From Pseudomonadota bacterium (lineage in GTDB: Bacteria; Pseudomonadota; Alphaproteobacteria; Rhizobiales; Xanthobacteraceae), in the NCBI GenBank assembly GCA_018242205.1, contig JAFECJ010000020.1, forward strand, positions 1 to 64,000: a DNA stretch of 64,000 nt, given 5' to 3'. The translations under genes were made by a program, and so were the position numbers. The first letter of the stretch is position 1, and the number at the start of each line of letters is the position of its first letter. Below, one piece after another: positions 1 to 8,217 of this stretch. The notes under the pieces were generated by a model. That model had not been told where the DNA came from. It worked only from the letters and a program-made list of their open reading frames with translations, and did not search any database.

Positions 1-983
1 CGATGCCGGAAGTCGATCGCGTGCTCGGCAATGAAGAGAAATTGAGCGCTGCCGGATGGCGCGGCGACGCGCGCGTCGCCGTCGGCGATATCATGGCCTC
101 AACGAGCATCAAGGCGCATGGCGTCGATGCTATCGACGGCCACACCCGCGCTTTCGTCCAGGTGCAGAATGGCTGCGATCATCGCTGCACCTTCTGCATC
201 ATTCCGTTCGGTCGCGGCAATTCGCGCTCGCTGCCGATTGACGATGTGATCGCGCAGGCGCGCCGCCTGACCGAAAATGGCTATCGCGAGATCGTGCTGA
301 CCGGCGTCGATATCACCAGCTATCGCGACGGTGATTTGAAGCTCGGCGCGCTGGTCAAGCGGCTGCTGCGCGACGTGCCGGAGATCGCGCGGTGGCGGCT
401 TTCATCGATCGACTCGGTCGAAGCCGATGTCGATCTTCTCGACGCGCTCGCCAACGAGCCGCGGCTGATGCCGCATCTGCATCTGTCGCTGCAGGCCGGC
501 GATGATTTGATCCTCAAGCGCATGAAGCGCCGCCATTCGCGCGCCGAGTCGATTGCTTTCTGTAACGAGGTGCGGCGGTTGCGGCCGGATGTGGTGTTCG
601 GCGCCGACGTCATCGCCGGCTTTCCGACCGAGACCGAAGCGATGTTTCAGCGTTCGCTCGATCTGGTCGAGGATTGCGGCCTGACGCAGTTGCACGTCTT
701 TCCGTTCTCGCCGCGCCCCGGCACGCCGGCGGCGAAGATGCCGCAACTCGATCGCGGCGTGATCAAGGAACGCGCGCAGCGCCTGCGCGACAGAGGCGAA
801 GCGGCGTTGCGGGCGCATCTCGACGCTCAGGTGGGCGCGACGCATCGCGTGCTTACCGAACGCGGCGGCATCGCCCGCACCGAGCAGTTCACCGCGGTGC
901 GGCTCAATTCACCGCTCGCGCCCGGTCTGTTCCTCGACCTCACCGTCGCCGGCCACGACGGGCGGCAGTTGCTCGCGGCTTAG
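1..983 (+). CDS. mtaB: tRNA threonylcarbamoyladenosine methylthiotransferase MtaB (5' truncated by window)
   Basis: Radical-SAM enzyme that adds a methylthio group to t6A37 of tRNAs reading ANN codons. The visible 326 residues begin inside the N-terminal MTTase domain, whose first iron-sulfur cysteines lie before the window. The radical-SAM triad is C58-x3-C62-x2-C65 within GCDHRCTFC. A central SAM barrel follows, and the last ~65 residues look like a TRAM domain. The family is about 420 residues, so the ATG at position 3 is internal and the true start is upstream. The stop is followed within 25 bases by a palindromic repeat and then by rluA on the opposite strand. MtaB rather than MiaB or RimO is inferred from the overall sequence pattern and from the neighbouring ftsY. 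Confidence 0.9.
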   Translation, partial: MPEVDRVLGNEEKLSAAGWRGDARVAVGDIMASTSIKAHGVDAIDGHTRAFVQVQNGCDHRCTFCIIPFGRGNSRSLPIDDVIAQARRLTENGYREIVLTGVDITSYRDGDLKLGALVKRLLRDVPEIARWRLSSIDSVEADVDLLDALANEPRLMPHLHLSLQAGDDLILKRMKRRHSRAESIAFCNEVRRLRPDVVFGADVIAGFPTETEAMFQRSLDLVEDCGLTQLHVFPFSPRPGTPAAKMPQLDRGVIKERAQRLRDRGEAALRAHLDAQVGATHRVLTERGGIARTEQFTAVRLNSPLAPGLFLDLTVAGHDGRQLLAA

Positions 984-1003
984 AGGTTCGAACGCGCCGT
1001 TAT

Positions 1004-1099
1004 CTCCGTTCGTCCCGCGAATGCGGGGACCCAGAAGCGGCTCACTCGGCGCTGGCTGTTGCAGCATCTGGGCTCCCGCTTTCGCGGGAGCGAACGGAG
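1004..1099. repeat. Palindromic intergenic repeat, family A, copy 1
   Basis: Outer inverted arms (CTCCGTTCG near 1004 and CGAACGGAG near 1091) flank inner short hairpins with CCCGCG / CGCGGG cores. The copy overlaps the 3' end of the rluA-type gene and encodes about its last 18 residues and its stop codon. It is related in layout to copies near 7482, 24182, 29711 and 50037. Confidence 0.75.
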
Positions 1100-1791
1100 T
1101 TCGTATCCGCGTCCGGGTTCCAGCCGCACAGCTTCAACAGCACCTGCATATGCTCCGGCACTGGGGCTTCGACCGTCACCGCCGGTTTGTTCTTCGAGAT
1201 CGGCACGGTGATCGACCGCGAATGCAGATGCAGCGGCGGGATGCCCGAACGGTCGGCGCTGCCGTAGATCGGATCGCCGACGATCGGCCAGCCCATCTCG
1301 GCGCAATGCACGCGCAGCTGATGCGTGCGGCCGGTCAACGGCTCCAAAGCGAGCCAGGTCTTTCCGTCGCCACGCCCCATCACCTTCCAGGTCGATTGCG
1401 CAGGCTTGCCGTGCGGGTCGGGCTTCATCCACCAGCCGCGGTTCTTGTCGATCTCGGCGAGCGGCATGTCGATCAGGCCCTCGTCCTCGGCCGGGCCGCC
1501 TTCGACCACGGCCCAGTAGGTCTTGCCGACCTTGCCCTGCTTGAACAGCTTGCCGAGCAGCGCCAGCGCCTTGCGATGGCGGCCGAGAACCAGGCAGCCC
1601 GAGGTGTCCTTGTCGAGCCGGTGCGCCAGTGCCGGATCGCGCGGCAGGCCGAAGCGCAGCGCGGCGAAATAGTCCTCGAGGCTGGCGCCGCCCTTCGGCC
1701 CGCGATGCACCGACAGGCCAGCCGGCTTGTCGATGACCAGCATCATGCCGTCGCGGTACAGCAGGCGGGCGAGCATCTCGTCGGGGGTCAT
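1042..1791 (-). CDS. RluA-family RNA pseudouridine synthase
   Basis: Isomerises uridine to pseudouridine in rRNA or tRNA. The 249-residue protein has the catalytic-domain opening DKPAGLSVH (21-29), the RluA motif HRLDKDTSG (57-65) with the catalytic aspartate at D60, and GRTHQLRVH near 150-160. There is no S4 domain, so it resembles the short RluA/RluC-like enzymes; the target base cannot be read from sequence. The last ~18 residues (RSRESGSPD...) are encoded by an intergenic palindromic repeat and are probably not part of the fold. The start is 46 bp from the ftsY start, transcribed divergently. Confidence 0.88.
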   Translation of the reverse strand: MTPDEMLARLLYRDGMMLVIDKPAGLSVHRGPKGGASLEDYFAALRFGLPRDPALAHRLDKDTSGCLVLGRHRKALALLGKLFKQGKVGKTYWAVVEGGPAEDEGLIDMPLAEIDKNRGWWMKPDPHGKPAQSTWKVMGRGDGKTWLALEPLTGRTHQLRVHCAEMGWPIVGDPIYGSADRSGIPPLHLHSRSITVPISKNKPAVTVEAPVPEHMQVLLKLCGWNPDADTNSVRSRESGSPDAATASAE

Positions 1792-1837
1792 TGTTCCGCT
1801 TCCGGCATCGGAGCAAAACCGCTATCACGGCCCCACC

Positions 1838-2770
1838 ATGAACGACAGCACCGAAAAGCAGAGCTGGTGGAAGCGCCTGAGCGGGGGGCTCAAGCGCACC
1901 TCGGCGTCGCTCGGCACCGCGATCAGCGACCTCGTCACCAAGCGCAAGCTCGATGCCGCGACCCTCGACGACCTGGAGAATGAGCTGATCCGCGCCGATC
2001 TCGGCGTCGGCTTCGCCAGCCGCATTACCGACACACTTGGCAGCGGCCGCTACGAGAAGGGCATCGCGCCGGATGAACTGCGCGCGCTGCTCGCCGGCGA
2101 AATCGAGAAGGTCATGGCGCCGGTCGCCAAGCCGCTCGAGGTCACGGCGGCGCCCTTCGTCATTCTCGTCTCCGGCGTCAACGGCTCGGGCAAGACCACG
2201 ACCATCGGCAAGATGTCGGCGCGCTTCCGCGCCCAGGGCAAGAAGGTGATGCTGGTCGCCGCCGATACGTTCCGCGCCGCCGCCATCGATCAACTGAAGA
2301 TCTGGGCCGAGCGCACCGGCGCGTCCATCATGGCGCGCACCCCCGGCTCCGACCCGGCGAGCCTCGCCTTCGACGCGGTGACACAGGCCAAGACCGACGG
2401 CACCGAGGTGATGCTCATCGACACCGCCGGCCGTCTGCAGAACCGCGCCGAGCTGATGAGTGAACTGGAAAAGATCGTGCGCGTGATCAAAAAGGTTGAG
2501 CCGACCGCGCCGCATGCCGTGCTGCTGGTGCTGGATGCCACCGTCGGCCAGAACGCACTGAGCCAGGTCGAGATCTTCGGCAAGACCGCCGGCATCACCG
2601 GACTGGTCATGACCAAGCTCGATGGCACGGCGCGCGGCGGCATTCTCGTGGCGATCGCCGAGAAGTTCAAACTGCCGGTGCATTTCATCGGCGTCGGCGA
2701 AGGCGTCGACGACTTGAGCGATTTCACCGCGCGCGATTTCGCCCGCGCGGTGGTGGGAATTGAGGATTAG
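1838..2770 (+). CDS. ftsY: Signal recognition particle receptor FtsY
   Basis: SRP receptor GTPase that docks ribosome-SRP complexes at the inner membrane for co-translational insertion. The protein has 310 residues. A helical N domain covers about 20-90, then the NG GTPase has P-loop GVNGSGKT (113-120), DTAGR (195-199) and TKLDGTARGG (259-268). The acidic A domain of E. coli FtsY is almost absent, as in many alphaproteobacteria. The reading frame stays open upstream to 1727, but the ATG at 1838 gives the family-like N-terminus MNDSTEKQSWWKRL and leaves room for a promoter before the divergent rluA start. ispZ follows after a repeat. Confidence 0.96.
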   Translation: MNDSTEKQSWWKRLSGGLKRTSASLGTAISDLVTKRKLDAATLDDLENELIRADLGVGFASRITDTLGSGRYEKGIAPDELRALLAGEIEKVMAPVAKPLEVTAAPFVILVSGVNGSGKTTTIGKMSARFRAQGKKVMLVAADTFRAAAIDQLKIWAERTGASIMARTPGSDPASLAFDAVTQAKTDGTEVMLIDTAGRLQNRAELMSELEKIVRVIKKVEPTAPHAVLLVLDATVGQNALSQVEIFGKTAGITGLVMTKLDGTARGGILVAIAEKFKLPVHFIGVGEGVDDLSDFTARDFARAVVGIED

Positions 2771-2777
2771 CGACGCT

Positions 2778-2863
2778 GTCATTCCGGGGCGCGGCTGAAA
2801 GCCGCGAGCCCGGAATCCAGCGCTGGATTCCGGGCCCATTGCTTCGCAATGTTCCGGAATGAC
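2778..2863. repeat. Palindromic intergenic repeat between ftsY and ispZ
   Basis: Begins GTCATTCCGG and ends CCGGAATGAC, so the ends are perfect inverted arms. Internal hairpins include CGCGGCTGAAAGCCGCG and a CCGGAATCCAGCGCTGGATTCCGG palindrome. It fills nearly the whole gap between the two genes. Confidence 0.8.
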
Positions 2864-2878
2864 GGTAAGAGAGAAAGC

Positions 2879-3445
2879 ATGCCCGACAAGAAACAACTCA
2901 ACCCCCTGCTCAAGCTGGCGCTCGATATCGGGCCGCTGGTGCTGTTCTTTGTCATGAACGGCAAGCTCGGCATCTATTACGCCACCGGCGGCTTCATGGT
3001 CGCGGTGCTGGCCGCGCTCGCGGTGTCCTATGCGCTGACGCGGCACATCGCCGTGATGCCGGTGGTCACCGCGGTGGTGGTGCTGGTGTTCGGCAGCCTG
3101 ACGATCGTCCTGCACGATGACCTGTTCATCAAGCTCAAGCCGACCATCATCTATCTCTTGTTCGCCGGCGCGCTTTTCTTCGGCATCTTCTTCAACAAGC
3201 CGCTGCTCGGCATCGTCTTCGACTCGGTGTTTCACTTGACCGAGGAAGGCTGGCGCAAATTGACCTGGCGCTGGGCGCTGTTTTTCGTCTTTCTTGCCGT
3301 GCTCAATGAAATCGTGTGGCGCACGCAGACCACCGATTTCTGGGTGAGCTTCAAGCTGTTCGGCGTCATTCCGCTGACGCTGTTGTTCGGCGCGCTGCAG
3401 GTGCCGCTGCTCAACAAATACGCCGCGCCGGAGAAGGAAGATTAG
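2879..3445 (+). CDS. ispZ: Inner membrane septation protein IspZ/YciB
   Basis: Polytopic inner-membrane protein of the YciB/IspZ family, linked to septation and envelope integrity. The 188-residue product has about five hydrophobic segments (roughly 15-30, 38-54, 58-78, 88-106, 130-145, with a last one near 160-178) and family motifs KPTIIYLLF (88-96), EEGWRKLTWRWA (122-133) and NEIVWR (143-148). The start at 2879 is chosen because GAGAGAAAG lies just before it and the protein begins MPDKKQLNPL; the frame stays open 10 codons upstream into the repeat. The stop overlaps the stop of the convergent acyltransferase gene by 4 bases. Confidence 0.93.
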   Translation: MPDKKQLNPLLKLALDIGPLVLFFVMNGKLGIYYATGGFMVAVLAALAVSYALTRHIAVMPVVTAVVVLVFGSLTIVLHDDLFIKLKPTIIYLLFAGALFFGIFFNKPLLGIVFDSVFHLTEEGWRKLTWRWALFFVFLAVLNEIVWRTQTTDFWVSFKLFGVIPLTLLFGALQVPLLNKYAAPEKED

Positions 3446-4542
3446 GCGACCTGCGCCGCCGCGGCGCGCGGGCGCAGATACGGCTTGCGGAAGGCGAGGA
3501 AGCGCCTTTCGAAGCAGGCGTAGGACAGCGCCGCCACCGGCAGGAAGGCGATGAAGGCGAGCGTCGCGATCGGCCAGGCGATGTAGAAATCGCTCGCCGT
3601 GCCGGCGCGGCCCCAGAAGGCGTGGCGCATCGCGATGATCGGAAAGAAGTGCAGCAGATAGATCGAGAACGACCACTCGCCGATGCGCGTCAGCGCGCGG
3701 TCGATGGCGCGCGGGATGTGGAGCGTCGCGCCATCATACCAGGCGATCAGCGCGCCGAAGGTGATCGCCTCGATGGTCGGAATGACGATCCAGATCGGCG
3801 ACGGCGACGGCGCGCCGGTGCGGTTGTAGAAGCCGCCCATGGCGTCGAACTGCGTCCAGATGACCAGGAATGACAGCATCGAGATCGCGGCGACGACATT
3901 GAGCGCCGGCCGGCGCAAGGCACCGGACATCGTCGCATAGGCGAACATCATGCCGAACACGAACTGGTCGATGCGGCCGAAGATGGTCCAGTAGGCGATG
4001 TGCTGCGCCTCGCCGAAAGTCATCCACCAGTTGACGCGGAACATGAGCGCGCCGGCAATCACCAGCATCAGTGCGCCGGGTCCCTGCCGGCGAACCAGCA
4101 TCAGGAGCAGCGGGAACAGGAGATAGAAGTGCAGTTCGATCGAGATCGACCAGGCGCCGCGCGGCCAGGTCGGCAGCAGGAAGCCATTGATGAGGTCGCT
4201 CATCGGAATCGGCTCGCCGGTCATCCGGCCGATGACCACCCAGGCGGCGATGCAGACGATCAAGAGCGGCGCCAGCCGCATCGCGCGATTCCACAGGAAG
4301 TTCGGGAAGTCGATGTCGTTGTCGCCGACCAGCTTGGCGAACAGATAGCCCGACAAGGTCATGAACAGCGCGACGCCGGTGTGGCCCTCGTCGAACAGCG
4401 CCAGCGGGAAGATCGGTTGGCTGGCATAGGGCACCGGATAATCCGGCGTCATGTGCAGGAAGTGCCAGACGAAGACCAGATAGGCGGCGAAGGCGCGCAA
4501 ATGGTCGAGCCGGGAGAAGTGCTGGCCGCTGGTCGAGCGCAA
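3442..4542 (-). CDS. Acyltransferase family 3 (OafA/YrhL-type) membrane protein
   Basis: Membrane O-acyltransferase of the acyltransferase-3 family, which moves acyl groups onto exported sugars, peptidoglycan or lipids; the substrate here is unknown. The 366-residue protein opens with the family signature RLDHLRAFAA (11-20) and the conserved histidine H27 in VFVWHF. It has about ten membrane segments and the typical WSISIELHFYLLFPLLL region near 133-150. The start is a TTG at 4542 supported by GGAAGG nine bases upstream; there is no ATG near the family N-terminus. It lies downstream of the ccm cluster on the same strand, after 94 bp, but has no known role in cytochrome maturation. Confidence 0.85.
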   Translation of the reverse strand: MRSTSGQHFSRLDHLRAFAAYLVFVWHFLHMTPDYPVPYASQPIFPLALFDEGHTGVALFMTLSGYLFAKLVGDNDIDFPNFLWNRAMRLAPLLIVCIAAWVVIGRMTGEPIPMSDLINGFLLPTWPRGAWSISIELHFYLLFPLLLMLVRRQGPGALMLVIAGALMFRVNWWMTFGEAQHIAYWTIFGRIDQFVFGMMFAYATMSGALRRPALNVVAAISMLSFLVIWTQFDAMGGFYNRTGAPSPSPIWIVIPTIEAITFGALIAWYDGATLHIPRAIDRALTRIGEWSFSIYLLHFFPIIAMRHAFWGRAGTASDFYIAWPIATLAFIAFLPVAALSYACFERRFLAFRKPYLRPRAAAAQVA

Positions 4543-4636
4543 AAGGTTAATCCTTCCTGCCCACGGGACTGGCGCTCAGGAAGAGGTATCACCGCCGGCT
4601 CTAACGATTGGTTACGCGAGGGCGCCGCTTCTTCGG

Positions 4637-5230
4637 CTACTTCTGCGCCAGCGCCTTGTCGATCTGCGGCTTCAGCACCGCATTGACATTCTGCGGCGTG
4701 ATCGGCCCCACCAGTTTGTAGGCGATCTTGCCGTCGCGATCGACCAGGAAGGTTTCCGGCACGCCATAGACGCCCCAGTCGATCGAGGTGCGGCCTTTTT
4801 CGTCGGCGCCGACGGCGCTGAACGGATTGCCGAAGCGGTTGAGGAAGCGCCGGGCGTCGTCGGTCGCGTCCTTGTAATTGATGCCGACCATCTTGAAGCG
4901 CGTATCCTTGGCGAGCTGGTCGAGCAGAGGGGCTTCGTCGCGGCATGGCACGCACCATGACGCCCAGACGTTCACCAGCGTCACATTGCCCTTGAGCACG
5001 GCAGTCGTCAGGCCAGGCACTGGCTTGCCGTTGATCGCGAGATCCTTGATCGGCGGCAGGTTGGTTTCCGGCACCGGCTTGCCGATCAGCGCCGACGGTA
5101 GCCGCGACGGATCGCCGGCGCCGAGGCCGAAATAAAACAGCGCCGCGATGCCGATGAAGATGACGAGCGGCAGCAGGACGATGAAGTTACGCGAGCGTTT
5201 GCGCGGCGCGCCGTCGGTCGTGGTGCTCAT
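4637..5230 (-). CDS. ccmG: Thiol:disulfide interchange protein CcmG/DsbE
   Basis: Membrane-anchored periplasmic thioredoxin-like reductase that keeps apocytochrome c or CcmH thiols reduced for heme attachment. The 197-residue protein has one N-terminal membrane anchor (15-36), the redox motif WCVPC with C93 and C96, and the cis-proline loop GVPET (156-160). Its start overlaps the ccmD stop (ATGA arrangement), so it is translationally coupled as the last gene of the local ccm set. Confidence 0.95.
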   Translation of the reverse strand: MSTTTDGAPRKRSRNFIVLLPLVIFIGIAALFYFGLGAGDPSRLPSALIGKPVPETNLPPIKDLAINGKPVPGLTTAVLKGNVTLVNVWASWCVPCRDEAPLLDQLAKDTRFKMVGINYKDATDDARRFLNRFGNPFSAVGADEKGRTSIDWGVYGVPETFLVDRDGKIAYKLVGPITPQNVNAVLKPQIDKALAQK

Positions 5231-5409
5231 GCTTCACCCTCGCGCGCGCTTTGCGACCGGCGCTTGATGCCACGCTGCTCGAGATCGCCGAGGATGCGCC
5301 GTTGCGCCGCGTAATCGCGCAAGATCCAGACGATCAGCCCGACTACGACGACGACCGTTGCGACATAGGCCGCGATGATGAAGCTGGCGTGAGGTCCGAG
5401 CGTTATCAC
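5227..5409 (-). CDS. ccmD: Heme exporter protein CcmD
   Basis: Small single-pass protein that helps release holo-CcmE from the CcmABC complex. It has 60 residues: a GTG start at 5409, one membrane helix (about 10-30) and a charged cytosolic tail (RDYAAQRRILGDLEQRG), which is the normal CcmD layout. The stop overlaps the ccmG start. It is separated from ccmC by a 60-bp gap that holds a palindromic repeat. Confidence 0.9.
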   Translation of the reverse strand: MITLGPHASFIIAAYVATVVVVVGLIVWILRDYAAQRRILGDLEQRGIKRRSQSAREGEA

Positions 5410-5431
5410 TGTTACGGGCTCTTCTTTTTGC

Positions 5432-5476
5432 GCATGATCTGGTCGGAAAACCGCTTCACACTTTTCGCGATCATGC
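5432..5476. repeat. Palindromic repeat, family B, copy 1 (GCATGATC...GATCATGC)
   Basis: Perfect 8-bp outer arms GCATGATC (5432-5439) and GATCATGC (5469-5476) enclose a core with CGGAAAACCG and CACTTTTC. The same core recurs at 12949-12992. The right arm contains the stop codon and the end of ccmC. Confidence 0.8.
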
Positions 5477-6196
5477 GGCTGCTGCCTGCATCATGCGCAT
5501 GGAGCGAACGCGGCGGCGTAGAATCTCGTTGCGCATGGCCGCGAGCTGCAGCGTGAAGAAGAGCAGCGTGAAGGCCAGCGCCATGATCAAGAGCGGCCAC
5601 AGGATCGACGGATCGATCGCCGAGCCGCCCATGCGTAGCACCGAGGCCGGCTGGTGCAGCGTGTTCCACCAGTCGACCGAGAATTTGATGATCGGGATAT
5701 TGATGGCGCCGACCAGCGCCAGGATCGCGGCGGCGCGCGCCGAACGGTTGGGATCGTCCGCGGTCCAGTACAAGGCCAGCATGCCGAGATAGAGAAGAAA
5801 CAGCACCAGCACCGAGGTCAGCCGCGCGTCCCACACCCAATAGGTGCCCCACATCGGCCGGCCCCACAGCGAGCCGGTGACGAGGCAGATGAAAGTGAAG
5901 GCGGCGCCGATCGGCGCGGTCGCCTTGGCGGCCACGTCGGCGAGCGGATGCCGCCAGACCAGGGTGCCGAAGGCGGCGACCGTCATCAGACCCCAGCCCA
6001 TCATCGCGAGCCAGGCCGCCGGTACATGGAGGAACATGATCTTGACGGTGGCGCCCTGCTGGTAGTCGTCCGGTGCGTAGGCGACGCGATAAAGCGCGTA
6101 GGCGAACACGATCACGGTGAGGCCGGCGAGCCACGGCAGCACGCGGTTCACCAGCGCCAGAAATCGCGTCGGGTTGGCAAGGTCGATTAGCGCCAT
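5471..6196 (-). CDS. ccmC: Heme exporter permease CcmC
   Basis: Six-helix membrane protein that presents heme to CcmE in the periplasm. The 241-residue product carries the tryptophan-rich heme-binding motif WGTYWVWD (116-123) and the two conserved periplasmic histidines H57 (MFLHVPAAW) and H181 (HQPASV). The start at 6196 gives MALIDLANPTRFLAL, matching the family length; the frame runs on upstream into the neighbouring gene. The last few codons and the stop are inside a family-B palindrome. It follows the ICMT-like gene by 10 bases. Confidence 0.96.
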   Translation of the reverse strand: MALIDLANPTRFLALVNRVLPWLAGLTVIVFAYALYRVAYAPDDYQQGATVKIMFLHVPAAWLAMMGWGLMTVAAFGTLVWRHPLADVAAKATAPIGAAFTFICLVTGSLWGRPMWGTYWVWDARLTSVLVLFLLYLGMLALYWTADDPNRSARAAAILALVGAINIPIIKFSVDWWNTLHQPASVLRMGGSAIDPSILWPLLIMALAFTLLFFTLQLAAMRNEILRRRVRSMRMMQAAAA

Positions 6197-6206
6197 GACG
6201 ATGCAC

Positions 6207-6791
6207 CTACCACTTCGCCGGCCAAAACGGAATGAGCGCAGGAACCTGATCTCTGTACCATTCGTAGTCAGCGCCAAATTTGCGAACGAGGGCCCGTTCC
6301 TCAGTCTTGTACTTGTAGATAATCGCCAAGACGATCGCGGCAAAGCCGATGATTCCGCGCCATGCAGCGGTTTCGATGGCGGAGCCCAGCAGCGCGAACA
6401 AGATACCCGCATAAATCGGGTGCCGGACATATCGATAGGCGCCGGTTACAACAAGTTCATGTTCTCGCTTGAGTGTGACGGAAGCGCTCCAATTGCGCCC
6501 GAGGGCGACCCGCGCGTAGCAGGCGAAGCCGAGGCCCAGTGCCACGATGACGGCACACAGCCAATAGACAGTTTCAAATTCCTTGAATTGACGGATCTCA
6601 AATGGCGGGGGCAACAAAGTTGGAAACGTCATGATCGCCGCGCCGATGAGGATTGGGACGCCATGCAGCCAACGTGACAGGTCACTTTCGCGCCACTCAT
6701 TGGTCTTGGCGGAGCGGGCCGACACAACCCAGAAGGCAAGCCAGAGCAGCCAGAGAGCAGGGATCGTCTTGTGCAGCAGTTCATGCGGCAT
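6207..6791 (-). CDS. Isoprenylcysteine carboxyl methyltransferase (ICMT)/PEMT-like membrane methyltransferase
   Basis: Predicted S-adenosylmethionine-dependent integral membrane methyltransferase; the substrate is unknown (small lipids, phenols or prenylated compounds are possible). The 194-residue protein has about five membrane segments. It carries the family C-terminal signature: GRNWSASV (98-105), GAYRYVRHPIYAG (117-129) and the EE-containing helix EERALVRKFG (164-173) followed by YEWYR. It sits inside the ccm cluster, 3 bases after ccmB and 10 bases before ccmC, so it is probably cotranscribed with them. It looks less GC-rich at third positions than its neighbours, which suggests acquisition. 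It is not a known Ccm component. Confidence 0.85.
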   Translation of the reverse strand: MPHELLHKTIPALWLLWLAFWVVSARSAKTNEWRESDLSRWLHGVPILIGAAIMTFPTLLPPPFEIRQFKEFETVYWLCAVIVALGLGFACYARVALGRNWSASVTLKREHELVVTGAYRYVRHPIYAGILFALLGSAIETAAWRGIIGFAAIVLAIIYKYKTEERALVRKFGADYEWYRDQVPALIPFWPAKW

Positions 6792-6794
6792 GCG

Positions 6795-7463
6795 TCACTC
6801 CTGACCCTGACGCAAGGCAGCGGCCGCCGCAAACGGGCCCAGAACAAAGCTGGCCAGAGATAGCGCGCAAAGAATGGTGAAAGGTGGGCCGAACGGGGCG
6901 GGCCCGACGATCGCCGCATTGGCGGCGGCGACGCCGAAAATCAGCACAGGCACGGTCAGTGGCAGCACCAGGATCGCCATCAACAGTCCGCCGCGACGCA
7001 AGGTCACCGACAGCGCAGCGCCGATCAGGCCGATGAAAGTGAGCGCTGGCGTGCCGGCGAGCAATGTCAGCGCCACATAGCCCATGGCCGTCATCTCGAC
7101 ATTGAGCATCAGGCCGAGCACCGGGGTGATGACGATCAGCGGCAACGCGGTGGTGAGCCAGTGCGCGATCGCCTTGGCCGCCACCGTCATTTCAAGTGGC
7201 AGCGCGCTCATCGTCAGCAGATCGAGCGAGCCGTCGTCGTGGTCGCTGGCGAACAGGCGGTCGAGCGCGAGCAGGCTCGCCAGCAGCGCGCCGATCCACA
7301 GCACCGCCGGGCCGATCCGCGACAACAGGTTGAGATCGGGCCCGATGGCGAAGGGGATCATCGAGACGACGACGAAATAAAACAGCGCGCCCATCAGCGC
7401 GCCGCCGCCAACGCGCGTCGCCAGCCGCATGTCGCGGAGCAGGAGGGCCGTAAAAGCGGTCAT
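6795..7463 (-). CDS. ccmB: Heme exporter permease CcmB
   Basis: Membrane subunit of the CcmABCD ABC-type complex for cytochrome c maturation. It has 222 residues (E. coli CcmB has 220), six hydrophobic segments, and the family opening MTAFTALLLRDMRLATR. The start at 7463 is chosen because the upstream in-frame extension (containing DPRFRGDD) is only a translated intergenic repeat. ccmA lies 130 bp upstream, the gap being filled by that repeat. Confidence 0.94.
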   Translation of the reverse strand: MTAFTALLLRDMRLATRVGGGALMGALFYFVVVSMIPFAIGPDLNLLSRIGPAVLWIGALLASLLALDRLFASDHDDGSLDLLTMSALPLEMTVAAKAIAHWLTTALPLIVITPVLGLMLNVEMTAMGYVALTLLAGTPALTFIGLIGAALSVTLRRGGLLMAILVLPLTVPVLIFGVAAANAAIVGPAPFGPPFTILCALSLASFVLGPFAAAAALRQGQE

Positions 7464-7481
7464 GAATCGCGTTCCATTGTA

Positions 7482-7575
7482 CCGGTCATCCCCGCGAAAG
7501 CGGGGATCCAGTTCTTTGCCGCGCTGAGGCCTGCCCAAGGAAGCGCTGGATTCCCGCTTTCGCGGGAATGACCGG
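7482..7575. repeat. Palindromic intergenic repeat, family A, copy between ccmA and ccmB
   Basis: Starts CCGGTCATCCCCGCGAAAGC and ends GCGGGAATGACCGG. Outer arms are inverted and an inner CCCGCGAAAGCGGGG hairpin is present. If translated it gives the well-known spurious VIPAKAGIQ-type peptide. Confidence 0.85.
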
Positions 7576-7593
7576 AGATTGGATGTGGGACTC

Positions 7594-8217
7594 TCATCCC
7601 CCCAACCCCATCTTCAACTCGCGCGGGGCGTTGAGCCCGATCGGCCCATGCGTCGCGGCGACGATCATGCCGCCGCCGGCGAGGTGCTCGCGCATGAACG
7701 CGGCGAGGCGGCCCTGCGATTGGGTGTCGAGCGCCGAGGTTGGCTCGTCGAGCAGCCAAAGCTGGCGTTTCACGGCGAGGAGCCGCGCGATCGACAGCCG
7801 CCGTTTCTGCCCGGCCGAGAGGTAGGCCGCCGGCAGGTCGGCGAGCGAGCCGAGTTCGACAGCGTCAAGCGCCGGGGCGACCGGCACATCCGCCGGGGCG
7901 CCGAGAAAGCGTGCCCAGAATTGCAGGTTCTCGGCGACCGTCAGCGACGGCTTGGTAGCATCGAGATGGCCGAGATAATGCGCCTGTTCGGCAAGGCTTG
8001 CCTCGTCAGGGCCGCCCGACAGGCCGACCCGGCCGGCCGCCGCCCGCAGCAGTCCGGCGATCACCCGCAGCAGCGTCGATTTACCGGAGCCATTGCGCCC
8101 GGTGACGATCATGGCCTCGCCGGCCGAGACCGCGAAATTGACGTCGGCGAACACCCGCCGCCCGCCGCGCTCGCAGGCGAGGTTCTCGCTGACGAGCTGC
8201 ATCGAACCGCTTCTCAT
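7594..8217 (-). CDS. ccmA: Cytochrome c biogenesis ATP-binding protein CcmA
   Basis: ATPase of the CcmABCD complex that powers release of holo-CcmE. The 207-residue protein has Walker A GRNGSGKST (40-48), ABC signature LSAGQKRR (133-140), Walker B LWLLDEP (153-159) and the switch histidine H190. It is the first gene of the minus-strand ccmA-ccmB-[ICMT]-ccmC-ccmD-ccmG run. ccmE, ccmF and ccmH are not in the window. Confidence 0.95.
   Translation of the reverse strand: MRSGSMQLVSENLACERGGRRVFADVNFAVSAGEAMIVTGRNGSGKSTLLRVIAGLLRAAAGRVGLSGGPDEASLAEQAHYLGHLDATKPSLTVAENLQFWARFLGAPADVPVAPALDAVELGSLADLPAAYLSAGQKRRLSIARLLAVKRQLWLLDEPTSALDTQSQGRLAAFMREHLAGGGMIVAATHGPIGLNAPRELKMGLGG

Noticed and set aside
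980..3676. An 898-codon open frame on the minus strand across rluA, ftsY and ispZ
   Set aside because: It crosses three well-supported genes in the wrong frame or strand and contains translated repeats; composition is that of an antisense frame.
7464..7538. N-terminal extension of CcmB (DPRFRGDDRYNG...)
   Set aside because: This is the translation of a family-A intergenic repeat; CcmB length and family N-terminus support the start at 7463.
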